This document shows, one piece after another, positions 10,401-22,100 of a DNA stretch of 64,000 nucleotides. Positions within the stretch are counted from its first letter, which is position 1; the number at the start of each line of letters is the position of its first letter. Source of the DNA: Muraenolepis orangiensis (lineage: Eukaryota > Chordata > Actinopteri > Gadiformes > Muraenolepididae); assembly GCA_027704905.1 (NCBI GenBank), contig CM051002.1:14509739-14573738 (forward strand), written 5' to 3'. The notes beneath the pieces were generated by a model. It made no database searches. It saw only the letters and a list, made by a program, of their open reading frames with translations, and had not been told where the DNA came from. A program made the translations under genes and the position numbers.

Positions 10401-13400
10401 ATTGACAGAAGAGAGGAAAAACATAATGAAAGTTACAGTGAATTTCTGTGTCATTGAAGGTAAACATTTTGTTTATCGAAAAAATATGCTCACTGTTCTC
10501 GACTCATTCACAACGTGTTGTTTTATTTTCTGTTTTACCGCGTGACTGTCCTTACTGGCTTTGACTAACAAAAACCCATCTGTATTTCAAATGCTGTCCC
10601 CAGGTTACAGCTACGATACGGCCTATGTGGAGTTTTTAAACCTCGAGGATGCAGTCCACTTCATGGAGTCGAACAAGGTGGCCCATCCTCGTCACTACGA
10701 AGGCCCTCTCTCCCAACAGGATGTTGGGGGGCTGAGAAGGCTTTTAGTAGAAGGGGGGGGGGGGGGGGTGAAAGGGGCGGGCTTTTAATTACTGTTGTCA
10801 TTTGACAGCATTATATTGAGCTTTACCTTTTTAGCAGCCCCATGTTACAAAGCAGCAATGACCAGTTATTTGTAATTGTAAGGGTAACGAAATTACAATT
10901 TTATTTTTTTACATTGTATGTGACTGGGATCATATAAAAGTCTTTCTCTTACGCAAGTTTAACATTTCATTACGTAATCTTCAAGCCAGTTTCAACTACG
11001 ATGGACCAATCATGCGACAATTTAATTCAGAAAAGGGTTTAAATCCATAAACCTTCTTGGTCCTCCACACTTTTGTATGATTCTTACATGTTTGTGTTGA
11101 TAATGTGCCTGGACAGCATTGTCCTGGATAAGATCAAATCTTCTCTTCAGGCAACAGTCAGAACATCTGTGGCCCACACAATATAGCTAGAATGTGACAT
11201 TTTTCTATCCGTTGCGGCAGCATTTCATGATTTAATTGCGAAAGTTATATTTTTGACCGGTTGGCTAACTTGAAGTTTGTAAGCACCAACCTATTCAAGG
11301 GAAAACGGTGGTTTCAAAGGTAATGAATTCTTGTCTGAATGCAAAGCGTTTCACCGAGAAGTCCTTGATTTCCCCTGATGGGTTTTCCACTTCAACTTCC
11401 AGCATCTGATCCATTGTTGACACAATGACTTGGCCTTTCTGGCCTTCTTTCTCATGGTCAGAGACCCTTTTCCTGAACTTCATGTTGATGCCTCTTGTCT
11501 CCAGCGATCTTCATGGTCTTTATTCTAGACCTTCTTCAGTCTTTCCACTGCTGTGAATGTCCTGCGCATCTTGAAGTTCATCTTGGACACTGTCCTGATC
11601 AGTTACTCAACTGAGTTGGGTTTAGTTATTCTGGGATTTGGGAGCACCGATTTAAACCAAGTTGAACGTTTCCATGCCCACAACCTTGGCAGTTTGTGTA
11701 GTTTTATCTTGAGTATCATCTTGAGGTGAGCCTGAAAAATGTCTTCCTTCACATTGGTGCCATCTTGACTGTGCAGTCCGATCAGTTGAGACATATTGAC
11801 CCTTGGGGTATTGAATTATTTTTAGCATTTATGCCGTGACTCGGTCATGTGGACACGGGGCTATGTAATGTGGTTTGTGCTTTCAAAATGCATTCCGCAT
11901 GCATGGACTTTTATATTGTTATTATTTATGCTGGTAACTCTCTAAAAAGCGCTTAATGTTTCAAGTTAGTGTTCCGATTTTATTGATTGTATTTAGTATT
12001 GATTGGATCTGGTATTGGAGAGGATTAGTCTATTGTCTCATGTTCTTTACATAGGAAATATCCTACATTAACAGGCAAGGCATCTACCTAAATTGTGTTG
12101 TCGGTTTACATTGCCAAAAATAATTTATATTTATGTACACTATCTGGTATGACCCACTTTGGGTGCAATTTGCTGAACATTCACATCATGCTGGTGGTAT
12201 GAATTGTCCACATGGGATATTCTTTGGTGTTTTAAGGTCAATCCTTTTCAAGACCCATTAAATCCCTGTTTTGTTTTTTTTGCAAAGACTGTCTGATTTA
12301 TATATCATTGAGGCGAAAGTTAAGGAATTCTGAACCTTGTCTACGCTAGCCGCATATGGTTGGCCTTTTCCCATTTATTTTTATTTTATTTAGTTCATGA
12401 AGGGGTGGGGGTGGGGAGGCTTAGCCTGCCACAGTGCATGTACTCTGGGTAGTGGTGTAGGTCATCCGCTTATAGTTGTCCAGTAAGTGAACCTATTGTC
12501 TCTCATTTCAGGGTTCCCTCAAAGTCGGCCATAAAACAGCTTCCATGAAATACGTCCAGCCAGAGAAGAATCCCTTTGCTTTCGTAAGTTTACAGCTTTG
12601 CAAATTACCGTAAACAATTGCTTTACCTTCTAAAGCGTTAAGTGTTGGGTAAATGATGTCGTCATCGGCATCAATTCGCACTCTGAACAGGAATCGACTC
12701 CCAACACACCCCAAGTGCCGGCCCAGAAGTCGCTGCTGCCCCTTCCAGGCGGGCTGGTCCCAGAAATGCCAAAGCCCGGTCTAAATGGCTCCAAGGGGGA
12801 CGGCCTGATGGAGACCCCACAGCCCGCGGCTCAGTGGCAGCGGAGCTCCGACATGACCCCGGAGGCTTGGCAGCAGCAGGTGGACCGGCAGCAGCAGCAG
12901 GACAGCCAGCAGCAGGCCGAGCCCTGGGCCAACCGCAACCCTCCCCGCCAGGCGCCACTCAACAGTGATCCTGTCTTCAAAGAGAGCAAGAGTATGTACT
13001 GCAACTGCTTCCATTGTTCAGTCTTCCATTTAAGATTATATGCATGGTATGTGCATAAGTAGTGGTGACCATATTGACCCATTGTAGAAGTACAGGGTCA
13101 GGGTGTCCTCGTGGGCATCTTACTAGTCCGACTCTCGTGCGGATGTCCGCTCACCACTGCAAACTGAGTGACTGTATTCAGTCTGCGCCTTAGTTTGCTA
13201 TCATGACGTGATTAGCATTTCAACCCAACGTTCACGCCACTACCCCCTCTGCTGCTTCAGACAGAAGTGAACACGTGTGTTCCTGTCGTTTCTCTGAAGC
13301 CATGATCATAAAGAACGTGAAGCCCACCACCACCGTGGAGACCATCCTGAAGTGCTTGGATCCCTTCGCCTACCTGGACGAGAAGAACGTCCGTCTGGTC

Positions 13401-14866
13401 AAGGGCAAAACGCCGGGCGCTAAATGTTTCTGCTTCGTTGACATGGATTCCCACGAGGTATTTGTTTTCTCAGGACAATGGTTGAGTGTTTTGGAATCAT
13501 TTTTATTGTATTATATAAGCATACTTTGCAATTTGAATAACAAATCGTGGACCAATAGTGGACAATCTATTTGTAATAATAGGCTACAGATAAATATTGT
13601 TTCCTCTTCTATTGCTGTTGAATGGACGGTTGTTTCTGATAAGGCCTTCTTCATGGGTGGCGCTGTTGCAAATGATCCACAATCTAAATGTTGTTTTGTT
13701 TAGAAAACCTAATGTATAAGTGTCCGAGAAGAAAGAAGAAGAACTTCTAAGAAGAAGAACAACTCTCTTCTCGGACACGGCCATTTTCAAATGCTGCCCA
13801 AATGGAGCAACTGACAAGATGTGTTTAGAGCTTGTACCTTTGCAAAAATCTGCTCCTTGGCACTGCCTAAGTGGTCTTGAGTCGGTCTCAGACTTTAGCA
13901 TAAAACTGGATCACTAGGTAGGGGGGGACCCCTCTGATTGCCACATGTTATTTTGCACACTGACATGATTCCCAAGCGTTAAAAAGGTTTAAAATAGTGG
14001 AAATATTGCTTGAACACTTCCGGATGAATGACAAATCCTTGTGTCGGCTTAGTGTTCCTCGGCTTATGTTTGGGTTCTATCCCCAAAAAGAGCCTCTGTG
14101 TTTCTTACACTATTATTCCTTTTTGTAGCAAGTGACTCGCTTGGTGGAGCTCCTGACTAAACCGCGGCCCCTCTCCGTGGAAGGTGTCCGAGTTTACGCC
14201 GAGGTGGCAAAACCACTCAAGAACCAGAAGTAAGTGACGGAGTGCAGTTTAAACATGCTTTCATGCATACGGACCAATTATCAACAAATGGTTTTTTCAT
14301 TATTTAAATGATGATGACGATCTAATGATATCTTTCTTTTCTTTTTCCTTCTTTGGTCAAGTTTCAGACGAGACGATAAGCCAGAGACGTCTCTCTTGGG
14401 CTACCCCCCACACGACGCCAACATGACAGCGGTGGGTTATATAATAATAATATATATCTATATAAGTGGTGTTTTTTTATAAGCCGGTGAAATGAGAGAG
14501 AGAGAGAGAGAGAGAGGGGAGGGAGGGGGGGGGTGGGGTGTAATGTTCGTCTGGTCGCTTCTTGGCGTATTCATGATGTGTTTTTTTTTTTTGTCTCCTT
14601 TTCAGCAGCAACAACAGTTCTTACAGACGCTGCACTTCCCACAGTCACTGCCTCCGCTGTCAATTGGCGGCGCAGTACAAGGTTAGCCCTCCTCCCTACT
14701 GGCCTCCCGCTGTGCTTTACGCTACGCTCCGTTCTGCCCGCACAAATGCGAAATGCAATTCGCTTTTTAAAAGTTTTAGTTTAGTAAATATGGTTTTGTT
14801 ATGTATTATTTTTGTGTCGCTTTTGTAACTATTGACTTGAGTGATGTGACTTCAATCCTTTCATTA

Positions 14867-14898
<32 letters not shown>

Positions 14899-17800
14899 AA
14901 AAGTCTTTGTGTGCCCCTAATGTTTTAGACTTGGCAAGCCCAGTGCTCAGACCCCTGACTGTACACTGCTAGTAGGGAGTAGGGAAAACAGAATTAACAA
15001 TTGGGTCCTCTGTTTTAGTTCCGGGAAACGTGATGGCTGGCGGTCTCCATCCCTTGCTACCAACGGACTCCAGTTACAACCCGGTAGGTTACGTCAAGAC
15101 AAGATGGTGATGCCTATTGTTGGCAGTTGATGGGAGTGGAGGTTTACACCCGTGTTTGTGTTCCGCTCAATAGGCATTGGGCTACGGTGAGACACCGCCG
15201 CTGGACGCCTCATACCAGCCTGCTGGACTTCAAGCTGCAGCTGGGCTTCATGCTGCAGCTGGGCTTCATGCTGCAGCTGGGCTTCATGCTGCAGCTGGGC
15301 TTCATGCTGCAGCTGGGCTTCATTCTGCAGCTGGGCTTCATTCTGCAGCTGGGCTTCATTCTGCAGCTGGGCTTCAAGCTGCAGCTGGGCTTCAAGCTGC
15401 AGCTGGGCTTCAAGCTGCTGCAGCAGCGCCTGCTACGGCGGACGGCTTGGAGACCTACATTTATGGTAAACTGCTTTTAGGAATTATTATTAATTAAAAA
15501 TAAGTCTTTTCTAGTGTACATTAGAGCTCCATTATCAGTTTTGTACCCTAAAAGTCGACTCGTTGACTCGCAGCTCAGAGCCCCGAGTTGTCTAGAGTCA
15601 AACCCTTGCGGGCGCTTGGAATTCTTTATATGTTACTGATTCACAAATGTAACAATATTAATGAACTAAATGTGTCTTTTTTTTTTTACCTCTTTTGTTC
15701 TCAGGGTCTGAAACTCCGGACGTGTCTAATTACCTCTATGATGCCACTTCAGGATTTTACTATGATCCTGAAACAACACTTTACTACGACCCTGGCTCCA
15801 GGGTAAGCAGATGCTTGGTACAACGCATGGATCACGTGTTATTTTCTTAGTTAAATGGCTCAAAATTGAATAAGAAGACGAGGCTACTCGTCTTGTGTGT
15901 TCAACTAGAAATGGGGCTGTAGTGTGTTGTAGGTTACTTCGATTTTTTTTTTATACAGTACCCATTGAGATGTCGAGTGTGTTATCCAACTATCTTTTCC
16001 ATGTACGATTTCTCAAACTGCGCCCCCCCCCACCCCCCCCCGTTCTACAGTATTTCTACAACGCCCAGACGCAGGAGTACCTGTACTGGGACGCCAACAC
16101 CAAGACCTACATCCCAGTGCCCGGGGGGACGCCGGCTTCTACGGAGACCCAGTCGGTCGCCATGACGGCCGAGGTCCAGGCCATCCTGTCCAATCCGGCC
16201 GCCGACGCCCCCCTGGAGATGAAGAAGGCCTCGGACCAGGCTCCCGACCTGTCCGAGGTGCCCGCTTTCGACCCTGCCGCCGCCCCGGGGCTGGCGCCGC
16301 CCGCTCGCAGCACCAGCCCCCCGCTCACCTCCGAGGAGGAGGCCGCCAGGAGGGAGAAGGACGGCAAGGAGGAAAAGCCCCGGAGCCTTGCCGCTGTCAA
16401 GGTAGTAGCGTGGCCTGGGTTTTGGCGCGGGGGTTTGGGGCCGTACGCAGATTCTTTATTTGCCATGTGCACCAAGTACAATGGAATGCTTACTCCCCAT
16501 TCACTACCGCAGTGTGAACTCCAACAACAATGCTAAACTATGCAATACTATAAACACTATATACTATACTATATACACATCACTTTATTATAACGATACT
16601 ATATACAATTAAAAAGAACAATAATGTGACATGGATTGTACAGTATATGCATGTGGTGACTGGTGCAAAAGCATTTTGATGACGCGGACGCACTGCTGAC
16701 TGTCTCGTCTGTGTTCAGATCATGAAGGACATGGAGCGCTGGGCTAAGATCCAGAACCGCCAGAAAGACACCGTCCGCGCGGCGTCCCCCGTGCTGAGGA
16801 TCGGCGGCCACGACGACAGAAGAACTTCCAAGGCAGCCGACGCCGGCTTCGCCGTCTTCGAGAGGAAGGTGAGGAGACCGTGCACCGTATAATCTTCACG
16901 TCACGTTCCCAATGAAGATGTGAATCTGGCGTCTGGAAAGTGGTGGAGTCCTGCTGTGAAGCGGGGGGGTTGGGATTTGCCAGTCAATCTTGAATTTATT
17001 TAGTTTTCACTAACTAACACTTTTGTTCGGTCATGTCAATCCTCCTCGACTCACAGGGCTCGGCGGACGATCTGTTCAAGAAGCCCCTCGCTCCCGCAAA
17101 GAAGGATGAGAAGCAGAAAGTGAGTCCTGTCCTACATATTATATTTCCCGATGCTTGCAGTTATCCTATTTTGTTGACACATTGCAATAAGAAAATGTAG
17201 GCAATGCATCCTAGCCAAAGACCTCTGACTGAGCTCTTTTTTTTTTGTTTTTATATAATGACTGACTTTTTTGACTTCTACTAATGCCCGTCTTCCATTT
17301 GTGGTTTTTCTCAGCGGCCAATGGGCTCCCTGGGCCTCCTGGCGTCTGACTACGGCGCCGGCAGCGACGAGGAGGTGGAGGAGGAGAAGATGATGGAGGC
17401 TCCGAGGAACACAAAGAACCAGTCTGAGGACAAGGAGGACAAGCTGACGGACTGGAAGAAGCTGGCCTGCTTGCTGTGCAGGAGACAGTTCCCCAACAAG
17501 GACGCCCTGGTTCGCCACCAGCAGCTCTCTGACCTCCACAAGGTACGAGCGTTAACCGCGTTTATTGCTTTTGAATATCTGACTAAATGAGGCTGCCTGA
17601 ACATAAATACAAAACCTAAACCTTTAGTCTGCAGTGGGACCAATAACTGATATGAACCTGTATAGGTGCATTCCTAGTCTTGATGTTGACTCCTAGTTAC
17701 TGCTTCTTCTACTGCATGTGACATTTGAGATTTTTTTTCCCCCCCTCAGCAAAATATGGAAATCCATCTAAAGATAAAGCGGTCCAAGAAGGAGCTGGAA

Positions 17801-18688
17801 GCACTGGAGAATCAGGAGAAGGAAGTGAGTGTTGCGAGTTGAAAAGTGAAACCCATAAACCAGGAGTATGTGAGAAGATGGCAGACTTCTGTTTACACAA
17901 CTTCTGTTTGAGTGTCTGTATTAATGCTGCTCTAACCCTGCCCTGTGTAGCTGAGTGCCAAAGAGAGTGTGGCTGTGCGGTCGCCAGAGCCCAAGAAGAG
18001 AAAACACCAACAACCACAACAACAACAACAACAACACCACCAACCACAACATCAGCACCATCACAACGCCTGGGCTGGAGGCTCCAGGTAGGAGCCCCCT
18101 TCTTTATTTATTTTTATTTTTCAAAGTCGACCCTCGAGAGGCATCACATGTGAGTGTCCGCCCAGGTGTACGACAAATAGATGAGCCTACCACTTGGTAC
18201 AGTCCACTGGGTAGACTGATCTATCCATCGTACATCTGGCTGGACACGGCAACTTGTAACTTCCCTCGAGTGGTAGAACATCCCACTTGGTAGTCAAATA
18301 AGAGCCCTTTTAAAATTAAATCAAAACATTCATGTGTATTAGTTTAGCGTTATGTTTAGATGTTTCTAGATGTACTTCCTCATCTGTGATTTGACTCCAA
18401 TCTCTCATAGGGAAACGCACAAAGGCAGCGAGAGACCTGGTTTGGGCAGTGAGAGACCTGGTTTAGGCTCTGAACCTGTGGAGGTACGTGGTGATGCCAT
18501 GTCCTAAAACCTGTTTTTATTTACAAATTGATTTACATCAATGTTTTACCGTCGAATACAATCAACGTGATTCCAATGCATCTCTCGTTCCCCAGAGGAA
18601 GAAGAAGGAGCCCGTGGTTTGGGACCATGCGACCTACAAGCAAGCGGTGCGCAAGGCCATGTTTGCACGTTTCAAGGAGCTTGATTGA
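7458..18688 (+). CDS. rbm6: RNA-binding protein 6 (RBM5/6/10 family), 22 coding exons, 1,410 residues
   Basis: Exons: 7458-7504, 7748-9296, 9413-9502, 9597-9666, 10604-10677, 12512-12583, 12691-12991, 13300-13457, 14129-14229, 14362-14431, 14606-14681, 15019-15083, 15174-15465, 15705-15802, 16051-16401, 16719-16868, 17057-17119, 17315-17542, 17750-17824, 17951-18087, 18411-18483, 18596-18688. They total 4,233 nt with every phase agreeing. The start MWDG resembles human RBM6 (MWGD), and the long third exon carries RBM6-type DFRGRD/MRDRD repeats. RRM1 covers about 547-630 and RRM2 about 736-820. A hexapeptide repeat covers about 909-974. The OCRE domain covers about 990-1045 and is followed by an ERWAK segment as in RBM5/10. 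The C2H2 finger lies near 1261-1284 (CLLC...H...H), followed by a Q/H-rich tract. The end MFARFKELD is RBM6-like. The family regulates alternative splicing in the nucleus. The RanBP2 zinc finger is absent and the G-patch is reduced. The exon 6 donor (GTGGCC) is weak. Confidence 0.93.
10753..10768. repeat. Poly-G tract in rbm6 intron
   Basis: Sixteen G lie 75 bases after the weak donor at 10677/10678. A G-run at such a place could influence splice-site choice, but that is inference. Confidence 0.85.
11280..11800 (-). pseudogene. Unidentified coding-like block, antisense in rbm6 intron
   Basis: On the minus strand, an open frame from 11794 to 11603 and another from 11483 to 11295 are separated by a stretch with stops in every frame I followed. 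The translations contain ordinary, non-repetitive protein-like text, such as KFRKRVSDHEKEGQKGQ and QMLEVEVENPSGEIKDFSVK. I do not recognise the source. It could be a processed pseudogene or a transposon fragment in the 1.8 kb intron, or a chance frame. Confidence 0.3.
14494..14534. repeat. (GA)n plus G-rich tract in rbm6 intron
   Basis: A GA dinucleotide run passes into G-rich sequence. It lies about 70 bases upstream of the acceptor at 14605. Confidence 0.85.
14868..14894. repeat. (CA)n microsatellite in rbm6 intron
   Basis: About 13 CA units lie in the intron between exons 14606-14681 and 15019-15083. Confidence 0.9.
15225..15422 (+). repeat. rbm6: In-frame 18-bp minisatellite (11 hexapeptide units) in rbm6 exon
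   Basis: Eleven units of 18 bp keep the reading frame and encode GL(Q/H)(A/S)AA. In order they are one GLQAAA, four GLHAAA, three GLHSAA and three GLQAAA, the last passing into extra alanines. Adjacent units are nearly identical in DNA, so expansion is probably recent and length may vary between individuals. The other forward frame and a reverse frame are also open, which is a property of the repeat and not evidence of other genes. Confidence 0.92.
16447..16665 (-). repeat. Interspersed repeat family R, copy 2 (rbm6 intron)
   Basis: It begins cagattctttatttgcc and contains aagtacaatggaatgcttac, a cagtgtgaa block, AT-rich actatatac sequence and taaaaagaacaataa in the same order as copies 1 and 3. 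It starts 45 bases after a rbm6 exon and does not touch its splice sites. Confidence 0.65.
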
Positions 18689-19160
18689 TCCGATTTAGGG
18701 TCAATAAGGAGGGAAAGAATGACCTATTCGCCCCCCCTCTCCCCCCTCCCAATTGTGTTTACTGCCTCTCTGCCTTGGTCCTTTATAAATGACTGTATGT
18801 AATGATATCAAGTGGAATACACTGGTTTGAAATAAGCCACATTTCGCACTAACTCTACTGATCTGAGGTGGCTGGAGTGTTATATCCGTGGATCCGGTTT
18901 GTTTTTATGAAAGACAGTGCATCAATACTTACATTTGTTGTTGTTTTTTTGCCCCTATTATGGATGACTGATATTTGGTGTCCTAATAAGTGTTCAGGGT
19001 TGTATTATTATTTTTTTGTTATGGTTTCCCCCAACTACGATACTCCACAATTTATTCGATTTTAACACTGTTTTATGTTTCTTAGTTTAGTATTATGTAT
19101 ACACGATTTTAAGTAAAAAAAAGAAACCGTTTCATTAGATAAAGTTTTCGGCTGTCTTTC
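18689..19160 (+). other. rbm6: rbm6 3' UTR
   Basis: Noncoding sequence follows the TGA. I find no canonical AATAAA. The best candidate is the weak variant GATAAA at 19138-19143, followed by a T-rich stretch. The end is therefore approximate. Confidence 0.45.
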
Positions 19161-22100
19161 TTCTTAATCAATCGCTGCAGTACATATACGTTTTCCAACG
19201 GTCCCATTGGCTTTGCAATGCACGGTACATGGTTTACTTTGTCATGCGGCATTCCCCCTCTAGATGGCAGCAAAATGTTTAGATACATTTTATATTAAAT
19301 TCATTCAACCGGCTGTCGAGAACGAAGTGGGAAGAGACTCAACGAGGTTCGCAACATGTATGCAACTGCTGGGAGGTATTTTATCAGCATATGTATTGCC
19401 TATTTAAAGTTCCGTATGAACAAGCCTATTTGTAATTGGCATTTTTATTTAACTGGCGATTGACATTGGGCTCTGAGTCTGAGCAGGTTTAACATGCGTG
19501 GTCAATTAATCGCTATGGAAGTAAGGCTACAGGAAGTCCTGGGTTTAGCAGGCCGTGTTCCATGTCATGGCTCCTGCTCTGCACCGCAGTAAGGCCTCCC
19601 GCATTTCCATACATATTATTTTGTAAAACAACCGATAGGAAGCGACAGTATCTGGAGAGGCCGGGTAAGGGCCAACATTCAGCACAACTTAACACGGTAC
19701 ACGCTCAAGAGAAGGGTTCATTCTCCACTGTGCTTTCTACAGCTGTTGCCTCGCAAAAACATTTCAGTCCAAAAATCATCCAGTTCCCATTCAGTGGTCC
19801 GTTTGATCTTTGCTGACTGACTAGTGCACGCAATGAAGCAATGCGCTTATCGCCAAGTGTTTGCTTATGGCCAGGAACAGATGCAATAACACTTCAGACT
19901 ATACCGAGAGGGGGGGGGGGGGGTGAAACCATTAGGGCCACACTGGTCAAACATCGTTCGTCACGCCATGTCGGATCAAGACACACTCCATCACCGGTAA
20001 CCTGCAGTAGTCAGACTCGTCACGATTCACTGACTTTCAGAGTGATCCCTTCCTGATTATATATTAAAAAATAAGGCCGTTTGCCAACCTCTATATGCAT
20101 AACCAGCCTGAGCTTATACCCTGACGTTATTAGAGTTTTGAACTATTTTTGCCTTTTCTCTGGGATATGTAGGCCTATATCACGGTTGGAAAACATTTTT
20201 TTTTTTATTCAAGTGTTAAAAGGTTGACTCGTTTACATGCAAGCTTAAAGCTGCACTGCATTGCATGTTAAATGCACCAACCCTCCAGAGACGAGAGAAA
20301 CTATTACGAAATACATTGTGTACAGCACACTTCATCCATGACATACACATACATGTTGGGCCCTCAAAAATAAATGTATTGCAAAGTTGTTTTCAAGTAC
20401 CCGAAGGCCTACATATAGGCCTACTGTTATTGTATTTACATATCCTATGTAATCAGTTATTCCTACACACTAATCACATTAAGATTATAAAGTCAGTTTT
20501 CTGTTCACTACAGCCGTTTGTTTCCCTATTCCCTTATCTTCATGTTATGAGCATACGTCCCTGAAATAAAACACTAGGCCTGGGGATCTTCAAATTACTT
20601 TCTATCCAAATCTAAATCCGTAGGTTTAACTTTCCCAAGGTGATTCTGTGCTTGTTCAGGATGTCTGCTCTCTACGCTCACATTCATTCCATGTAATTCG
20701 CTGTGCCCCCCCCCCCCCCCTGGCACTGATCAAATGAATACATTTCCAGATGCAGGCCTTTGGCATGACTACCTGTGTATTTGCATATAGATTGAGTATT
20801 TATCGGGCAGATCTACATGGTATTCGGTTTCACACACTTCATTGACTTTGCCTTCGTGAGAGTTCCCCAAACACGACCCAAAGGTTGGAATCGCTGAAAG
20901 AAAAGCTGGCGAAATGCAAATTTCTGACCACAACCTTCACATGGAAACGATTGTTGGCTAATCCTTAACATGACAGGAACCCATCTGTTGTGCTCAATGT
21001 GAATGCTTACGGCGTTGAACAGTGGCCAGCGCTTTTCGTATCTTATAAGCAACGCGCGCTCTTGTGTAAATACACATTTTTTTATTTTATTTATGCGTAC
21101 GTTTCAATTGAAGCCAGTAGCTTGTGTCTCAGAGGGAAATCCTAATCTCCTTTTCCCCTTCACTGGAGGGCCTTCCTATCATCTGGTGTTTTCCATCTCC
21201 TTTTTTATTTGCACTAACCTCATCTCTTGTCTCCCCGGGTGACAGATGTCATCATTAACTCATCCAAACAGACCCAAGGCCCAGAGATGAACATCACGCT
21301 GGGGGTGGTCTCCGATAGGACGAAGGCCCAGGGGAGACGACACACACACACACACACATATCTGTGCTTTGTTATCCACGGCACGTCTCAATCCTTCAAG
21401 ATGCCCTGTCTGCGACGTGGCGACGGGACACAAGGACCAGGGGAGCCAATTATCGCTAGCCGAGGAGGACGGGGTGCAGGGAGCACCGGCCGAGGGATGA
21501 GAGAGAGAGCGAGAGAGAGAGGCTTGTTTGGATCTGGCCGGGGATATGGTGGGGTATATAAAATTCACACCAAATGAAAACAAAACCCTTCTCAGGGACA
21601 GCACAACTGTCACCATTGTTTCTTGGCATGTCACAAATTGTCACTGACAGACACATGTTATTGAATACGCCGTGGATTACTTAACAATATCTCTACGTAT
21701 AACAAAGTTAGATGTGAAATAAATATACAAGTGGCTCGCAGCCTTCGCTTGTCTCGCGTGACAACTGATCAAACGCATGCTGGGATGTGTAATGGCTGTG
21801 GCCTCAAAGAGGACCCATGTGTTTGTGGCTGTTCCAAGAGACTTTAAGGGACAATTCCATCAACAGGGGTGGGGGGGGGGGGGGCATGGGGAATAATAAT
21901 ACAATTATGATTTTCTGAGCAGTTTCAGCAAGAGAGCTCACCCCTTCAAGTTGTAAACGCCCGCCCGCTATCGATTGCTAATCTAGATAGAAGATCCTCT
22001 TGGAAATATCCCAGCGCTTGTCAAGCGTGGAACACACTTCAGGCCACAGTTTATGTTTGCAGAACGCATCACGGCGTCTGTAGCCGAGCGGATTCTGCTG

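Noticed and set aside
18118..18300. Repeated and partly inverted ccacttggta and ctcgag words in an rbm6 intron; a 15-base match (cagtccactgggtag) recurs at 51,972
   Set aside because: The matches are short enough to arise by chance in 64 kb, and no element boundaries are visible.
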